Shown one piece after another: positions 18,855-27,161 of a DNA stretch of 34,933 nt. This stretch comes from Flavobacterium sp. (GTDB lineage Bacteria; Bacteroidota; Bacteroidia; Flavobacteriales; Flavobacteriaceae): NCBI GenBank assembly GCA_008501705.1, contig QQUG01000044.1, positions 1 to 34,933 of the forward strand. Direction: 5' to 3'. Position numbers and translations under genes: made by a program. Under the pieces are notes generated by a model, which searched no databases, was not told the origin of the DNA, and saw nothing but the letters and a program-made list of their open reading frames with translations. Position 1 is the stretch's first letter. Every line of letters starts with the position of its first letter.

Positions 18855-19934
18855 ATGAACAGCACAGAAGCCATACTCAAAGAGCGTATCAAAGAGCTCA
18901 CTTGCCTGTACGACATATCGTCGATTATTGTAAACGCAGATGTTGGCCAGATGCAAGAGACATTAAAGGCAATTGCATTAAGTCTAAAGAAAGGATTTCA
19001 GTTTCAGAATGAAACCGAAATTTCTATTACTACCTCTTTGGGCTCTTATAGATCAGGGAAGATAAACCAAAAGCTGAAGTTAACATCAGAAATAAAGGTT
19101 TTCAACAAACCCAATGGAACCGTTATCGCTTCTTTAAAGAACAATAAAAGCTCATTTTTAAAAGAGGAGAAACAGTTGCTGGACAGTGTGGCTTTAAAGG
19201 TTGGTAATCTAGTGGAACGCATAGAGATCCAGCAGAGTGAAAACGCTCTAAAACGTCAAATGGAACATGCAGACCGACTGTCTATATTAGGTGAAATAAC
19301 CGCCGGTATTGCGCATGAGCTTAACACGCCCCTTGCCAATATCCTGGGTTTTGCTGAATTGCTAAAAGATGATCTGAAGGAGGAAGCAGATAAAGTTTCG
19401 GATTTGGACAAAATTATCGACAATGCTATTTTCTCACGGGAGGTAGTAAAAAAGCTCATGTTCTTTGCTTGCGAGATGCCCAATGAGATGAAACAGATAA
19501 ATTTGGTAAGCAGTATCAAGAGTGCTTTAACCCTATTAGATGCTTCATTTAAGAAGGCGAAAGTGAAGTGTGTTGTGAACATAGAAGAAGATGAACTCCT
19601 CCTCAAAGCCGACACAATTCAGCTCACTCAGATTATATTTAACCTGGTAATCAATGCCATTTATTTTTCACCTAAGAACGGGAAAGTTACTATAAACGCT
19701 TCAGAAGCAAAGAACCATATAATTTTAGAGATTAGCGATGAAGGCAGTGGATTATCTAACGAAGCTTTAGAAAAAGTCTTTCAACCATTTTTTAGTACGA
19801 AGCCCACAGGAGAAGGATCTGGCTTGGGGTTAAGTGTGGTCCATGGAATTGTGGCAAGCCATAAGGGAAGTATAACAGTAAGTAATAATAAAGGGGCGGG
19901 GGCTACATTTACAGTGACGCTGCCAAAATCATAA
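18855..19934 (+). CDS. NtrB/AtoS-like sensor histidine kinase
   Basis: 359 aa, with no membrane helix. The N-terminal region (about 10-120) is a GAF-like sensing domain. The HisKA H-box is AGIAHELNTPLAN with phospho-acceptor His154. HATPase_c motifs are the N-box NLVINAIYFSP, G1 ISDEGSGL and G2 GEGSGLGLSVVHGI. This arrangement matches the NtrB/AtoS class that partners sigma54 activators. The response regulator follows after a 17-bp gap, so the two form one operon. The signal is unknown; the cytoplasmic sensor suggests an internal metabolic or redox cue. Confidence 0.92.
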   Translation: MNSTEAILKERIKELTCLYDISSIIVNADVGQMQETLKAIALSLKKGFQFQNETEISITTSLGSYRSGKINQKLKLTSEIKVFNKPNGTVIASLKNNKSSFLKEEKQLLDSVALKVGNLVERIEIQQSENALKRQMEHADRLSILGEITAGIAHELNTPLANILGFAELLKDDLKEEADKVSDLDKIIDNAIFSREVVKKLMFFACEMPNEMKQINLVSSIKSALTLLDASFKKAKVKCVVNIEEDELLLKADTIQLTQIIFNLVINAIYFSPKNGKVTINASEAKNHIILEISDEGSGLSNEALEKVFQPFFSTKPTGEGSGLGLSVVHGIVASHKGSITVSNNKGAGATFTVTLPKS

Positions 19935-19951
19935 CATCTAGTATTTCGCAA

Positions 19952-21310
19952 ATGCAGTTAAAAAAGGAAAATATATTAATTGTGGATGATGACATTCACA
20001 TTCTGGAACTATTGCAGCGTCATCTTCAATCCTGGAATTATCACACCTATAAAGCCATATCTGTTAAGGAAGCCGTGCAAATCTTGCGAGATACCAACAT
20101 AAACTTACTTATTACCGATCTAAAGATGCCGGAAATAGATGGCACAGAGCTAATTAAATTCGTTTCTGAACATTATCCGCACTTACCGAAGCTGGTGATC
20201 ACAGGATATCCTTCCGTTCAGGATTCGCTGGCTGCCATGAAATCTGGTGTAGTTGATTATCTCACTAAACCATTTACAAAGGAAGAACTTAAATCTGCCA
20301 TCGATAAATCCATGGATCCTGGAGCAAGCAATTTAAAGAATGTTAATACCTTACAACCAGGGTATGAGAGAAAAACCAAGGTGGCAGGAGAAGAAGAGTT
20401 TAGCTATGGCGGCATCATTGGAAATTCGGAAAAAATAAAAGATGTTATCCAGATCATTGAACGGGTGAAAGATAATAAGGCTACTATATTCATTAAAGGT
20501 GAAAGCGGTACGGGAAAGGAACTAGTGGCACGAGCCATCCACTACCAGGGTAAATATTCCAGAGCGCCTTTTGTCTCTGTGAATTGTGGTGGAATTCCGG
20601 AAAATCTATTGGAGTCGGAACTTTTTGGATACACCAAAGGTGCCTTTACGGGTGCTGATTCAAATCGGTTAGGATTTTTTCAGGCGGCCAATGGAGGCAC
20701 TATATTCCTCGATGAAATTGGCAATGCTTCTAAGGCAGTCCAATCCAGGTTACTACGAGTACTACAGGAAAAAGAGGTGGTGAAGGTAGGAGCCCAAAAG
20801 GCAGAAAAGATAGATGTGCGCGTCATTACCGCGACGAATTCCAATTTAAAGGAAATGATTGCTAACGATGCCTTTAGAGAAGACCTGTATTACCGTCTCA
20901 CCGTTGTTGAGATCGACGTACCTCCTTTAAGGGAGCGCAAGGAAGATATCAGCTTGCTGGTTGATAGATTTCTGTTTAAATATGGTGTGGAATACAAGGA
21001 TCGATTTGTAAAAATAAGCCCCGAGGCATTCGCTATACTTAAAAGATACGATTGGCCCGGTAATATACGCGAGCTGGAAAATGTAATACAGCGAGCGGTT
21101 ATAATGTGTGAGAAGGAGATTAGAGTGGAACATCTTCCGGATGCGTTAAAGTACAGCATAGATTTTCCAAAAGATGAATTACTACCACTGAAGGAGATCG
21201 AGAAGAGATACATTCGTAAAGTGTTAAATGCCACAGGCAACAATAAGACAAAGGCCGCAGCCATTTTAGGTATAGATCGCAAGACGATCAGGCAAAAACT
21301 TTCAGATTAA
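19952..21310 (+). CDS. NtrC-family sigma54-dependent response regulator
   Basis: 452 aa. The receiver domain (1-120) has phospho-acceptor Asp56 (LLITDLKMP). The central AAA+ domain has Walker A GESGTGKE (183-190), the sigma54-contacting GAFTGA loop (230-235) and Walker B GGTIFLDEIG (248-257). The C-terminal Fis-type helix-turn-helix ends in AAAILGIDRKTIRQKL. All required motifs are intact, so it should activate sigma54 promoters. It is co-transcribed with the kinase. A well-formed -24/-12 promoter lies 142 bp past its stop codon, after a terminator, and may be its direct target. Confidence 0.95.
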   Translation: MQLKKENILIVDDDIHILELLQRHLQSWNYHTYKAISVKEAVQILRDTNINLLITDLKMPEIDGTELIKFVSEHYPHLPKLVITGYPSVQDSLAAMKSGVVDYLTKPFTKEELKSAIDKSMDPGASNLKNVNTLQPGYERKTKVAGEEEFSYGGIIGNSEKIKDVIQIIERVKDNKATIFIKGESGTGKELVARAIHYQGKYSRAPFVSVNCGGIPENLLESELFGYTKGAFTGADSNRLGFFQAANGGTIFLDEIGNASKAVQSRLLRVLQEKEVVKVGAQKAEKIDVRVITATNSNLKEMIANDAFREDLYYRLTVVEIDVPPLRERKEDISLLVDRFLFKYGVEYKDRFVKISPEAFAILKRYDWPGNIRELENVIQRAVIMCEKEIRVEHLPDALKYSIDFPKDELLPLKEIEKRYIRKVLNATGNNKTKAAAILGIDRKTIRQKLSD

Positions 21311-21397
21311 AAACCAAAAAAAAACCGAAACATTTTTCCCCGACCGGGTAAATATGCCCCGGTACTTATTTCCTTTTCTATATAAAAGAAAGCTTGT

Positions 21398-21430
21398 AAA
21401 CCCTTATCCTATAAGGGTTTCTTTGTTTTT
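21398..21430 (+). terminator. terminator of the two-component operon
   Basis: A perfect 10-bp stem AAACCCTTAT / ATAAGGGTTT with a CCT loop (21398-21420), then CTTTGTTTTT. It separates the regulator operon from the next transcription unit. Confidence 0.85.
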
Positions 21431-21451
21431 ATAAAATTCTGGCACATCCGG

Positions 21452-21466
21452 TGGCATATAGATTGC
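21452..21466 (+). promoter_or_regulatory. sigma54 (-24/-12) promoter
   Basis: TGGCATATAGATTGC has the -24 GG and the -12 GC separated by exactly ten bases and matches TGGCA-N6-TTGC. It lies just after the terminator of the sigma54 activator operon and 31 bp before the next start codon. The expected transcription start is near 21478. The location beside an NtrC-type gene makes a chance match unlikely. Confidence 0.8.
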
Positions 21467-21496
21467 CTTTAGTACATCAAAAGATAATAATGTACT

Positions 21497-21676
21497 ATGA
21501 AATCAAACTCATTTAATATTTGCCCTTCCTGCATCCACACTGCTTACTGCGTGTTCACACACGACAAGAGCCAGGTATGGTCTTGCAGTGAACACGAAGA
21601 GACTATCGTGGACAACACCACACCGCAGAGCCTTCAAAAATTAAATAAAGAATCACCGGAAATGGTGGTGGTTTAA
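21497..21676 (+). CDS. small Cys-rich, probable zinc-binding protein
   Basis: 59 aa, below the ORF-track cut-off. It has two Cys pairs or clusters: NICPSCIHTAYC (Cys9, Cys12, Cys18) and VWSCSEHEE (Cys30, with His33). These could bind zinc or another metal. I recognise this CPSC...VWSCSE layout from short Bacteroidota proteins of unknown function. It is the first gene after the sigma54 promoter, so it is probably induced through the two-component system. There is no purine-rich ribosome binding site, as is normal in this phylum. Confidence 0.72.
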   Translation: MKSNSFNICPSCIHTAYCVFTHDKSQVWSCSEHEETIVDNTTPQSLQKLNKESPEMVVV

Positions 21677-21694
21677 TTTAAAATTGGAAAGCAA

Positions 21695-21841
21695 ATGATA
21701 CTCGACAACGTATTTAGTAGATTAAAAGAAAACACGAGAATTCTAAATAATCCAGCGCTAAGCACCATACGAAATAGTCTGTATCAGTTTGCAAACGACC
21801 GCCATTTAAGAAATAGAAAATTAGCTACAAGAACATTTTAA
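21695..21841 (+). CDS. small basic protein of 48 aa
   Basis: Reading frame beginning MILDNVFSRLKENTRILNNP and ending RKLATRTF. It is helical-looking and basic, with no Cys or membrane segment. A GGAAAGC purine stretch lies just before the ATG. It follows the Cys-rich gene by 18 bp on the same likely transcript. No family recognised. It could be a real small protein or part of the leader of the dehydrogenase gene. Confidence 0.45.
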   Translation: MILDNVFSRLKENTRILNNPALSTIRNSLYQFANDRHLRNRKLATRTF

Positions 21842-21908
21842 AACTCGTGTATTGAACACAAACGAAAAGAAATAAGAAAGTTAATAAAGAAGCAATCGAA
21901 TTAATACG

Positions 21909-21974
21909 ATGAATTATAAATCGTCAATTCAAGTAAACCCAACATTAATAAAATCCGTGCAAAACGGTAAATAA
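21909..21974 (+). other. possible 21-aa leader peptide before the dehydrogenase gene
   Basis: A short frame (MNYKSSIQVNPTLIKSVQNG) ends two bases before the ATG of the dehydrogenase gene. The spacing would allow translational coupling. An inverted repeat ACGAT/ATCGT overlaps its start. No codons suggest attenuation, so this is speculative. Confidence 0.2.
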
Positions 21975-21976
21975 TT

Positions 21977-23302
21977 ATGACAACAATCACAGCAGATTTA
22001 AATAACCTGTCTACTGAAAAGGCAAGCCCAAAGAAGAAAGTACCCTTAAAAGGTATGATGAACAATGTGATGGAGCAGTTTTACAAAGCTGCAGACCATA
22101 TAGATCTTCACCCTAATATCAGGAAGATTTTGAGTATTACCAATAATGAGATCATTGTAAATTTTCCGGTAAAAATGGATAATGGGGAAGTTGAAATATT
22201 TACAGGTTACAGGGTACAACACAACAATGCTTTGGGGCCTTACAAAGGAGGATTGCGTTATCATCCAACTGTTGACATTGATGCAGCGAGAGCTTTAGCA
22301 ATGTGGATGACCTGGAAAACCTCTTTAGCCGGGCTGCCTTATGGTGGTGCTAAAGGAGGAATTCAACTTGATCCCTCAAAATATTCACAGAACGAATTGG
22401 AGCGAATAACACGTCGATTCACCTTTGCTCTGGCAGATAATATAGGGCCGGAACACGATATACCCGCACCAGATGTAAATACAAACAGTCAGACCATGGC
22501 CTGGATAGCAGACACCTATATGAGTACTCGTCCACCGGCAGAACGCACTGCAAATCAGCATGTAGTTACAGGTAAACCGGAAGGAAGCGGAGGTCTTGAA
22601 GGCCGCGACCGTGCAACAGGTTATGGAGTGTTTTTAAATATAAAGTTCTGGGCTGAGAAGAACAACAAAACACTAAAGGGCAAGAAATTTATTGTTCAGG
22701 GATTTGGCAATGTAGGGTACTGGGCGGCATATTTCATGGAGAAAGAAGGAGCCAAATTGGTAGCCGTGCAAGATGCTTATGGAAGTATAAGAAGTGCAAA
22801 TGGCATTAATGTGGAAGATCTGTATAACTACACAAAGCTGAACAATGGCAGCATATCGGGATTTCCTGATGCCTTCGATCTTGATAATGAAAAATTCTTT
22901 GTCACAGAGTGTGATATATGTATCCCCGCAGCTCTCGGCAACCAGATAACCAAAGAAAATGCTTCAAAGATTAAAGCCAATCTCATAGCCGAAGGCGCAA
23001 ATGGCCCTATGAATGTTGAAGGTGAAAAGATTCTTCTGAATAGAGGTGTAACCATTATACCAGACATTCTATGTAATTCGGGAGGTGTGGTAGGCAGCTA
23101 TTTCGAATGGTTACAAAATCGCAATGGTGAACTGTGGCATTTGGACGAGGTAATGGCGAAGCTGGATAAAAAGATACGCGAATCATTCAATAAGGTATTT
23201 CACTATGCCGAAAAAGAAGGAATGGATCTTCGAACAGCAGCTTATTGTATTGCCATCACAAGAATAGAGAAAGCCTATATCCAGCGTGGAATTTTCCCTT
23301 AA
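21977..23302 (+). CDS. glutamate dehydrogenase (Glu/Leu/Phe/Val family)
   Basis: 441 aa. The substrate and catalytic lysines are Lys90 (PYKGGLRYHP), Lys114 (MTWKTSLAG) and Lys126 (GGAKGG). The NAD(P)-binding motif is GFGNVG (242-247). The conserved AEGANGP and CNSGGVVGSYFEW segments are present. It interconverts glutamate with 2-oxoglutarate and ammonia. The residues fit the GdhA/GudB type rather than a branched-chain dehydrogenase, but cofactor choice is not readable. It lies downstream of the sigma54 promoter with two small genes between, and no other good promoter was seen before it. Nitrogen or stress control is inferred. Confidence 0.92.
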   Translation: MTTITADLNNLSTEKASPKKKVPLKGMMNNVMEQFYKAADHIDLHPNIRKILSITNNEIIVNFPVKMDNGEVEIFTGYRVQHNNALGPYKGGLRYHPTVDIDAARALAMWMTWKTSLAGLPYGGAKGGIQLDPSKYSQNELERITRRFTFALADNIGPEHDIPAPDVNTNSQTMAWIADTYMSTRPPAERTANQHVVTGKPEGSGGLEGRDRATGYGVFLNIKFWAEKNNKTLKGKKFIVQGFGNVGYWAAYFMEKEGAKLVAVQDAYGSIRSANGINVEDLYNYTKLNNGSISGFPDAFDLDNEKFFVTECDICIPAALGNQITKENASKIKANLIAEGANGPMNVEGEKILLNRGVTIIPDILCNSGGVVGSYFEWLQNRNGELWHLDEVMAKLDKKIRESFNKVFHYAEKEGMDLRTAAYCIAITRIEKAYIQRGIFP

Positions 23303-23326
23303 TAACTAATTTAAAATTTTGATGAA

Positions 23327-23746
23327 ATGAAGTACGGAAGTTTAATATTGGAAAAGAAAGAGTATGTCTATTTGAAACGCATACTCAATATCTCGGGATA
23401 TGCCGGAGATTTTGAAACACAAAAATCGTTGAATCGATTGAACGAAGAATTAAAGAATGCCCAAATCGTAGATGAGAAAGATATACCGGCAGATGTAATT
23501 CGGTTCAACAGTAGAATAATGGTTTATTCGGAGTCCGGTTGGGAGCGAACCCTTCAACTGGTCATCCCTTCAGAAAAAAATGCCAAGCAGGATAAAATAT
23601 CGATCTTAACTCCTATGGGAGCAGCTCTTTATGGCTATTCGGAAGGCGATACCATCGAATGGGATTTTCCTTCCGGAAAACAAAAGATCAAGATTGTAAG
23701 TGTAAATCAGGATAGTTCTCGTAAGAAAAATAAGGTAATAGCATAA
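23327..23746 (+). CDS. Rnk/GreA-GreB C-terminal-like transcription factor
   Basis: 139 aa. An N-terminal helical part (1-50) precedes a GreA/GreB C-terminal-like domain, with RIMVYSESGWERTLQLVIP and the ending ILTPMGAALYGYSEGDTIEWDFPSG. This matches Rnk-type nucleoside diphosphate kinase regulators and GreA relatives. Such proteins bind RNA polymerase through the secondary channel region. The classical long GreA coiled coil with its acidic tip is absent, so transcript-cleavage activity is unlikely. It follows the dehydrogenase by 24 bp. Confidence 0.85.
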   Translation: MKYGSLILEKKEYVYLKRILNISGYAGDFETQKSLNRLNEELKNAQIVDEKDIPADVIRFNSRIMVYSESGWERTLQLVIPSEKNAKQDKISILTPMGAALYGYSEGDTIEWDFPSGKQKIKIVSVNQDSSRKKNKVIA

Positions 23747-23756
23747 AGAATAAGCA

Positions 23757-24179
23757 ATGGATACGTCACTTACAGAGATTTTTCCTCATGATACAGAGAC
23801 AGATGTAATGCATAAGATCAACTTTATGGAACTAACCAATTGGATCAATCATCTTAAATACATTAAAAGAGAATTGAACAATTTAATCGGTTTATCAGAG
23901 GAGGGTAGAAGGCAAGAAATTGAGTATGTACGGATCAATAAGAAATTTCAGAAAAAAAGTATCGAAAATGACAGGCTATTGCAAACACTTCAATATTATC
24001 TCAATTCAAGGAGAAACATAAACGAGTGTGAAGATATGCAGTGTGATATGGCCTATGTGCATGAACATGAGAGTTTCAGAAGGAGATATTTGTATCACCT
24101 TGAAAAATACAGAGGGCTTAAGGATGAGTTCTTTTATAAAGAACGATCTAATTTAATTGCACAGAAACCCACATCATAA
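23757..24179 (+). CDS. coiled-coil protein, paralog of the next gene
   Basis: 140 aa, all-helical and charged, with no Cys motif or membrane helix. Shared with the next gene is a segment of the form K-(I/D)-L-x-ELxxWIxxLxxxxxEL-N-L (here FMELTNWINHLKYIKRELNN). It also has FQKKSIENDRLLQTLQYYL and the acidic ECEDMQCDMAYVHEHE. It begins 10 bp after the Rnk-like gene. No function is known to me. The pair may form a heteromeric coiled coil. Confidence 0.65.
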   Translation: MDTSLTEIFPHDTETDVMHKINFMELTNWINHLKYIKRELNNLIGLSEEGRRQEIEYVRINKKFQKKSIENDRLLQTLQYYLNSRRNINECEDMQCDMAYVHEHESFRRRYLYHLEKYRGLKDEFFYKERSNLIAQKPTS

Positions 24180-24190
24180 CAAATTGGCCA

Positions 24191-24580
24191 TTGGAAGTAG
24201 AGCGAACATATAGAACGGATGAGCATCGACGACTTTGTATAAAAAAGGACCTAATTGAATTGGGCGGTTGGATAAATACATTGGAACGGGTGAATGAAGA
24301 GATCAATTATCTGAACATCATCGATAAACAGTTGGTTAAAGATAGTAAGATCGGGTATAATCTTCAGGCGATACGAAGAAAGAATACATTGATGATGGGG
24401 CTGCTCTGTTCTTATGAGAAAGAGCTTAATACAGAATATGAATATGGAAAATTGAGATACGATCTGTCGCGGGCGAAATTACATGAGAAAAAGAGGGAGC
24501 GTCTGGACTCCTTCGTACTTGAATTTATAGAACTAAGAAAAGCGATATACCATAAATTAAGTTTGTTCCACCGCAGATAA
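24191..24580 (+). CDS. coiled-coil protein with TTG start, paralog of the previous gene
   Basis: 129 aa. The shared segment is LIELGGWINTLERVNEEINYL, aligned with the previous protein. Basic and acidic heptads continue to the end (KLRYDLSRAKLHEKKRERLDSF). The only usable start in frame is TTG at 24191; the nearest upstream stop is at 24149 and no ATG, GTG or other TTG lies between. The gene begins 11 bp after its paralog and runs on towards the UspA gene after 14 bp. Function unknown. Confidence 0.65.
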   Translation: MEVERTYRTDEHRRLCIKKDLIELGGWINTLERVNEEINYLNIIDKQLVKDSKIGYNLQAIRRKNTLMMGLLCSYEKELNTEYEYGKLRYDLSRAKLHEKKRERLDSFVLEFIELRKAIYHKLSLFHRR

Positions 24581-24594
24581 AAAACACCAAAATC

Positions 24595-25437
24595 ATGAAA
24601 AAGGTCCTCATTCCTATCGACCACGAAATAAATAGTTATAAAGCTATCGATTATGTTGTAAGTTTTTTCAGAAACGAAGTATGTGAATTTTATTTTCTGA
24701 ATACGTATACCTACAACGTGGACGGACTAAAAGCAATAGATCTACTTCAGGCCGAAGACGATTGGTTTGAAAAACCTAAGATCGCCTCCGAAAATTGTCT
24801 GGGCAAGGTACTCGAGCGATACGCGGTTAATAAAGGGGATAGTAGTCACGATTTTCGCGCAATTTCCAAATGTGGAACATTGATCGAAGAAATTAAAAAA
24901 AGTATCACTGATATTAATATCGATCTGCTGGTATTACCTGGCCATAATAAAGCTGGCGGAAGTACCAATAAGTATTCCCGTAAATATAAGCGTATCATAG
25001 AAAATATACGTGAATGCCCGGTAATGTTTATTCCATCTATGGTCGAAATACATACAACTCCAAAATTCGTACTAGTTTCAAATTTCGAATCGGAACATCC
25101 TAAAGTTGAAATTGAGAAATGGTATGAGTTGGTGAAAATCGCAAACGGGAGTGTTAAGATCCTAATACTTTCAGAAAAAAATAAAATGAACGCTAATCAG
25201 AAGGCAAATCTTAAAATGCTGGAATTGCAATTGCATATGTGGAATGGTAAGCCTGTAACCGTTCAAAATATTGGAAATGCTTTGGAATTAAAAAATTATG
25301 TGGCCAATAATCCGGACCATATTATTTGTATCATGGATCGCAAACCCGATTTCTGGAGAAAGTTCGGACTTAAATACTCAAGGATCACAAACCTTGGGCC
25401 ATTGCCCGGCACCCCTGTAATTGCCTTACATCAATAG
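24595..25437 (+). CDS. universal stress protein (UspA-like)
   Basis: 280 aa, about the size of a tandem Usp protein. The N-terminal half (1-150) starts MKKVLIPIDHEINSYKAIDY and has the Usp pattern IDLLVLPGHNKAGGS followed by ENIRECPVMFIP. The second half (150-280) is a degenerate copy starting PKFVLVSNFESEHPK. The classical ATP-binding motif GxxGx9G(S/T) is not intact, so nucleotide binding is doubtful. It belongs to the run of co-directional genes after the sigma54 promoter. A stress or stationary-phase role is expected from the family. Confidence 0.85.
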   Translation: MKKVLIPIDHEINSYKAIDYVVSFFRNEVCEFYFLNTYTYNVDGLKAIDLLQAEDDWFEKPKIASENCLGKVLERYAVNKGDSSHDFRAISKCGTLIEEIKKSITDINIDLLVLPGHNKAGGSTNKYSRKYKRIIENIRECPVMFIPSMVEIHTTPKFVLVSNFESEHPKVEIEKWYELVKIANGSVKILILSEKNKMNANQKANLKMLELQLHMWNGKPVTVQNIGNALELKNYVANNPDHIICIMDRKPDFWRKFGLKYSRITNLGPLPGTPVIALHQ

Positions 25438-25550
25438 GTTTATACTTTTTAATATTAGCCCATTGAAGGTTGATTTAAAGTGATCTACGAGATGGATCTC
25501 CATTGCTGATTTTTCAATCTATTATTTGAAATTATAAATCCTATAATAAG

Positions 25551-25769
25551 ATGAATGAATTGATTGAAGAGGCTGAAAAGTTTGAAAAAGTAAAGCTAAG
25601 CCATATGACAATTAGTGATCGTGTTACCGCATCACGTAAGGCAAAACAACTTATTTTAAGTTTAAATGAATTCTACAAGAAGGATAAAGATCCTGAGTTA
25701 ATGGCTTTGATGAAACGGTTAACTTTGAAAAAGAAAAAAATTGAGACCCGTTTAAAGGTACGCTACTAG
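25551..25769 (+). CDS. small basic helical protein
   Basis: 72 aa. It is helical, with a Lys-rich C-terminal half (MKRLTLKKKKIETRLKVRY), an internal VTASRKAKQLILSLNEFY and no membrane helix. The gap of 113 bp before it holds a sigma54-like sequence one base short of the correct spacing. It may be the last gene of the stress run. No family recognised. Confidence 0.6.
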   Translation: MNELIEEAEKFEKVKLSHMTISDRVTASRKAKQLILSLNEFYKKDKDPELMALMKRLTLKKKKIETRLKVRY

Positions 25770-25887
25770 GAACTTAAGATATCCAGGCAAATGAGTGCGT
25801 GCGATTTGATCAAAGCCATTCCCCCTAATATGAAGGGTGGAAGTATTAGATAAAAATTAAAATGGGGCTAGGACTATCTCGTTTAAT

Positions 25888-26334
25888 TCAAGATTCACAT
25901 ACTTCTTTAAAATAACCTAGTGCCTTAGGCCAGGTGCCGTCGAACATGGGCCGGAAGGCCTCATCTGTGGTCATAGTGATCTGCAGCTCGGTTATGTTGT
26001 CGTTCACTTTTTTAAAATTGTATTCCTCCAGGGAACCGATCCACTTCTGCATCATTTCATCGGTAAGTTCCACTTCAATATTCTGTGTATTTACCATGGC
26101 AATATGTTTCGCCCTGATATAGGCATGCGGTTTAAATGCTTCGAACACCACCTTTGTTCCACCCCGGGAATTATCGAAAAAAGACATATATCCACCTTCT
26201 TTCCATTCACCCTCGTAGGTCATTCCTTCGCCCCAGGCCTTTGCCCAGTCAGCATAGACACTTTTGTCCATTATTTTGTGGAACACGTAATCCTGTGGCT
26301 TATTAATGGTGGTTCTGTATGTTAGCGTTATCAT
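25888..26334 (-). CDS. AHSA1/SRPBCC family protein
   Basis: 148 aa. The START-like fold is indicated by YRTTINKPQDYVFHKIMDKSVYADWAKAWGEG, WKEGGYMSFFD, VVFEAFKPHAYIRAKHIA and the C-terminal GTWPKALGYFKEVCES. These proteins bind hydrophobic ligands in a central cavity or resemble activators of Hsp90; the specific ligand is unknown. No signal peptide. It is a single gene converging with the stress run. Confidence 0.85.
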   Translation of the reverse strand: MITLTYRTTINKPQDYVFHKIMDKSVYADWAKAWGEGMTYEGEWKEGGYMSFFDNSRGGTKVVFEAFKPHAYIRAKHIAMVNTQNIEVELTDEMMQKWIGSLEEYNFKKVNDNITELQITMTTDEAFRPMFDGTWPKALGYFKEVCES

Positions 26335-26417
26335 ATAGATGCCTTTTATTTCTTAGTTATCACTGCTAATATCAAGTAAAATTTCTATTGTATTTCTGTA
26401 AAAATACAGTGAATCTA

Positions 26418-27161
26418 CTATTTCGCAGTTTTTCGTTGATCGTATTTTCGCTTGGTCTTTATTAAATTGTATCTCATATCATCATAGAATAGACTCATAA
26501 GCAGGATAAAGGCACCCAGGATCAAGGTGTTTAATTCCAGGTTGAATTTAGAATAGAAAAGCCCTCCCACTAATCCGCCGGCAAAAAAGAACAATATAAT
26601 ATAGATACGCAGTTTTATGGTCGATCTTAATTCACTGCGGTTCGGGTGCATTTTTGGAAAGAACAGTTGAGATAATTCTATTCCCAGATCTGTAAAAAGT
26701 CCGGTTAAATGTGTAGTTCTAACTATTGCGCTGGAAATTTTAGTCACCAGGGAGTTTTGTAAACCCATGGCGAAAAGCAAGGAACAGGCTATTAGATCGG
26801 GATAAGAAATCTGGACGACATTGCTTAGCAAAGCGATGGTTATTAAGATAAGGCATTCTATTAGGATAGGAATGAAATAAACATTCAGCTTTTTGTTCTT
26901 CCTGAAAACTTCGATCATAAAGCTGGAAAAAAATGATCCGAAAAGAAAAGAGAAAATATACAGGAAATAAATGGTGCCTCGCCAAAACTCGAAATTCGCG
27001 ACATCATTGAGAAATAGCGCAAAATGGCCGGTTACATTGGTAGTAAGTTGTTTAATTGATAAAAACCCGGTTACGTTTACGATGCCCGCCACAAAGGACA
27101 ACACGGTTGCGATACGCAGATTATGCTTTATTGTTCTGCTCTTACCCTGATGTCTGAACAT
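26418..27161 (-). CDS. YoaK/DUF1275 family membrane protein
   Basis: 247 aa with about six hydrophobic segments. The start LRIATVLSFVAGIVNVTGFLSI and TTNVTGHFALFLNDVA, plus the middle AMGLQNSLVTKISSAIVRTTHLTGLFTDLGIEL, are diagnostic of DUF1275. The inner-membrane protein is of unknown function and may be a transporter-like protein. It stands alone, with a 483-bp gap upstream. Confidence 0.88.
   Translation of the reverse strand: MFRHQGKSRTIKHNLRIATVLSFVAGIVNVTGFLSIKQLTTNVTGHFALFLNDVANFEFWRGTIYFLYIFSFLFGSFFSSFMIEVFRKNKKLNVYFIPILIECLILITIALLSNVVQISYPDLIACSLLFAMGLQNSLVTKISSAIVRTTHLTGLFTDLGIELSQLFFPKMHPNRSELRSTIKLRIYIILFFFAGGLVGGLFYSKFNLELNTLILGAFILLMSLFYDDMRYNLIKTKRKYDQRKTAK

Noticed and set aside
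25493-25506. Sigma54-like TGG...TTGC before the small basic gene
   Set aside because: GG to GC spacing is nine bases, not ten, and the CA of TGGCA is missing.
25791-25853. 20-aa frame after the small basic gene
   Set aside because: No supporting signal; too short and its composition is unremarkable.
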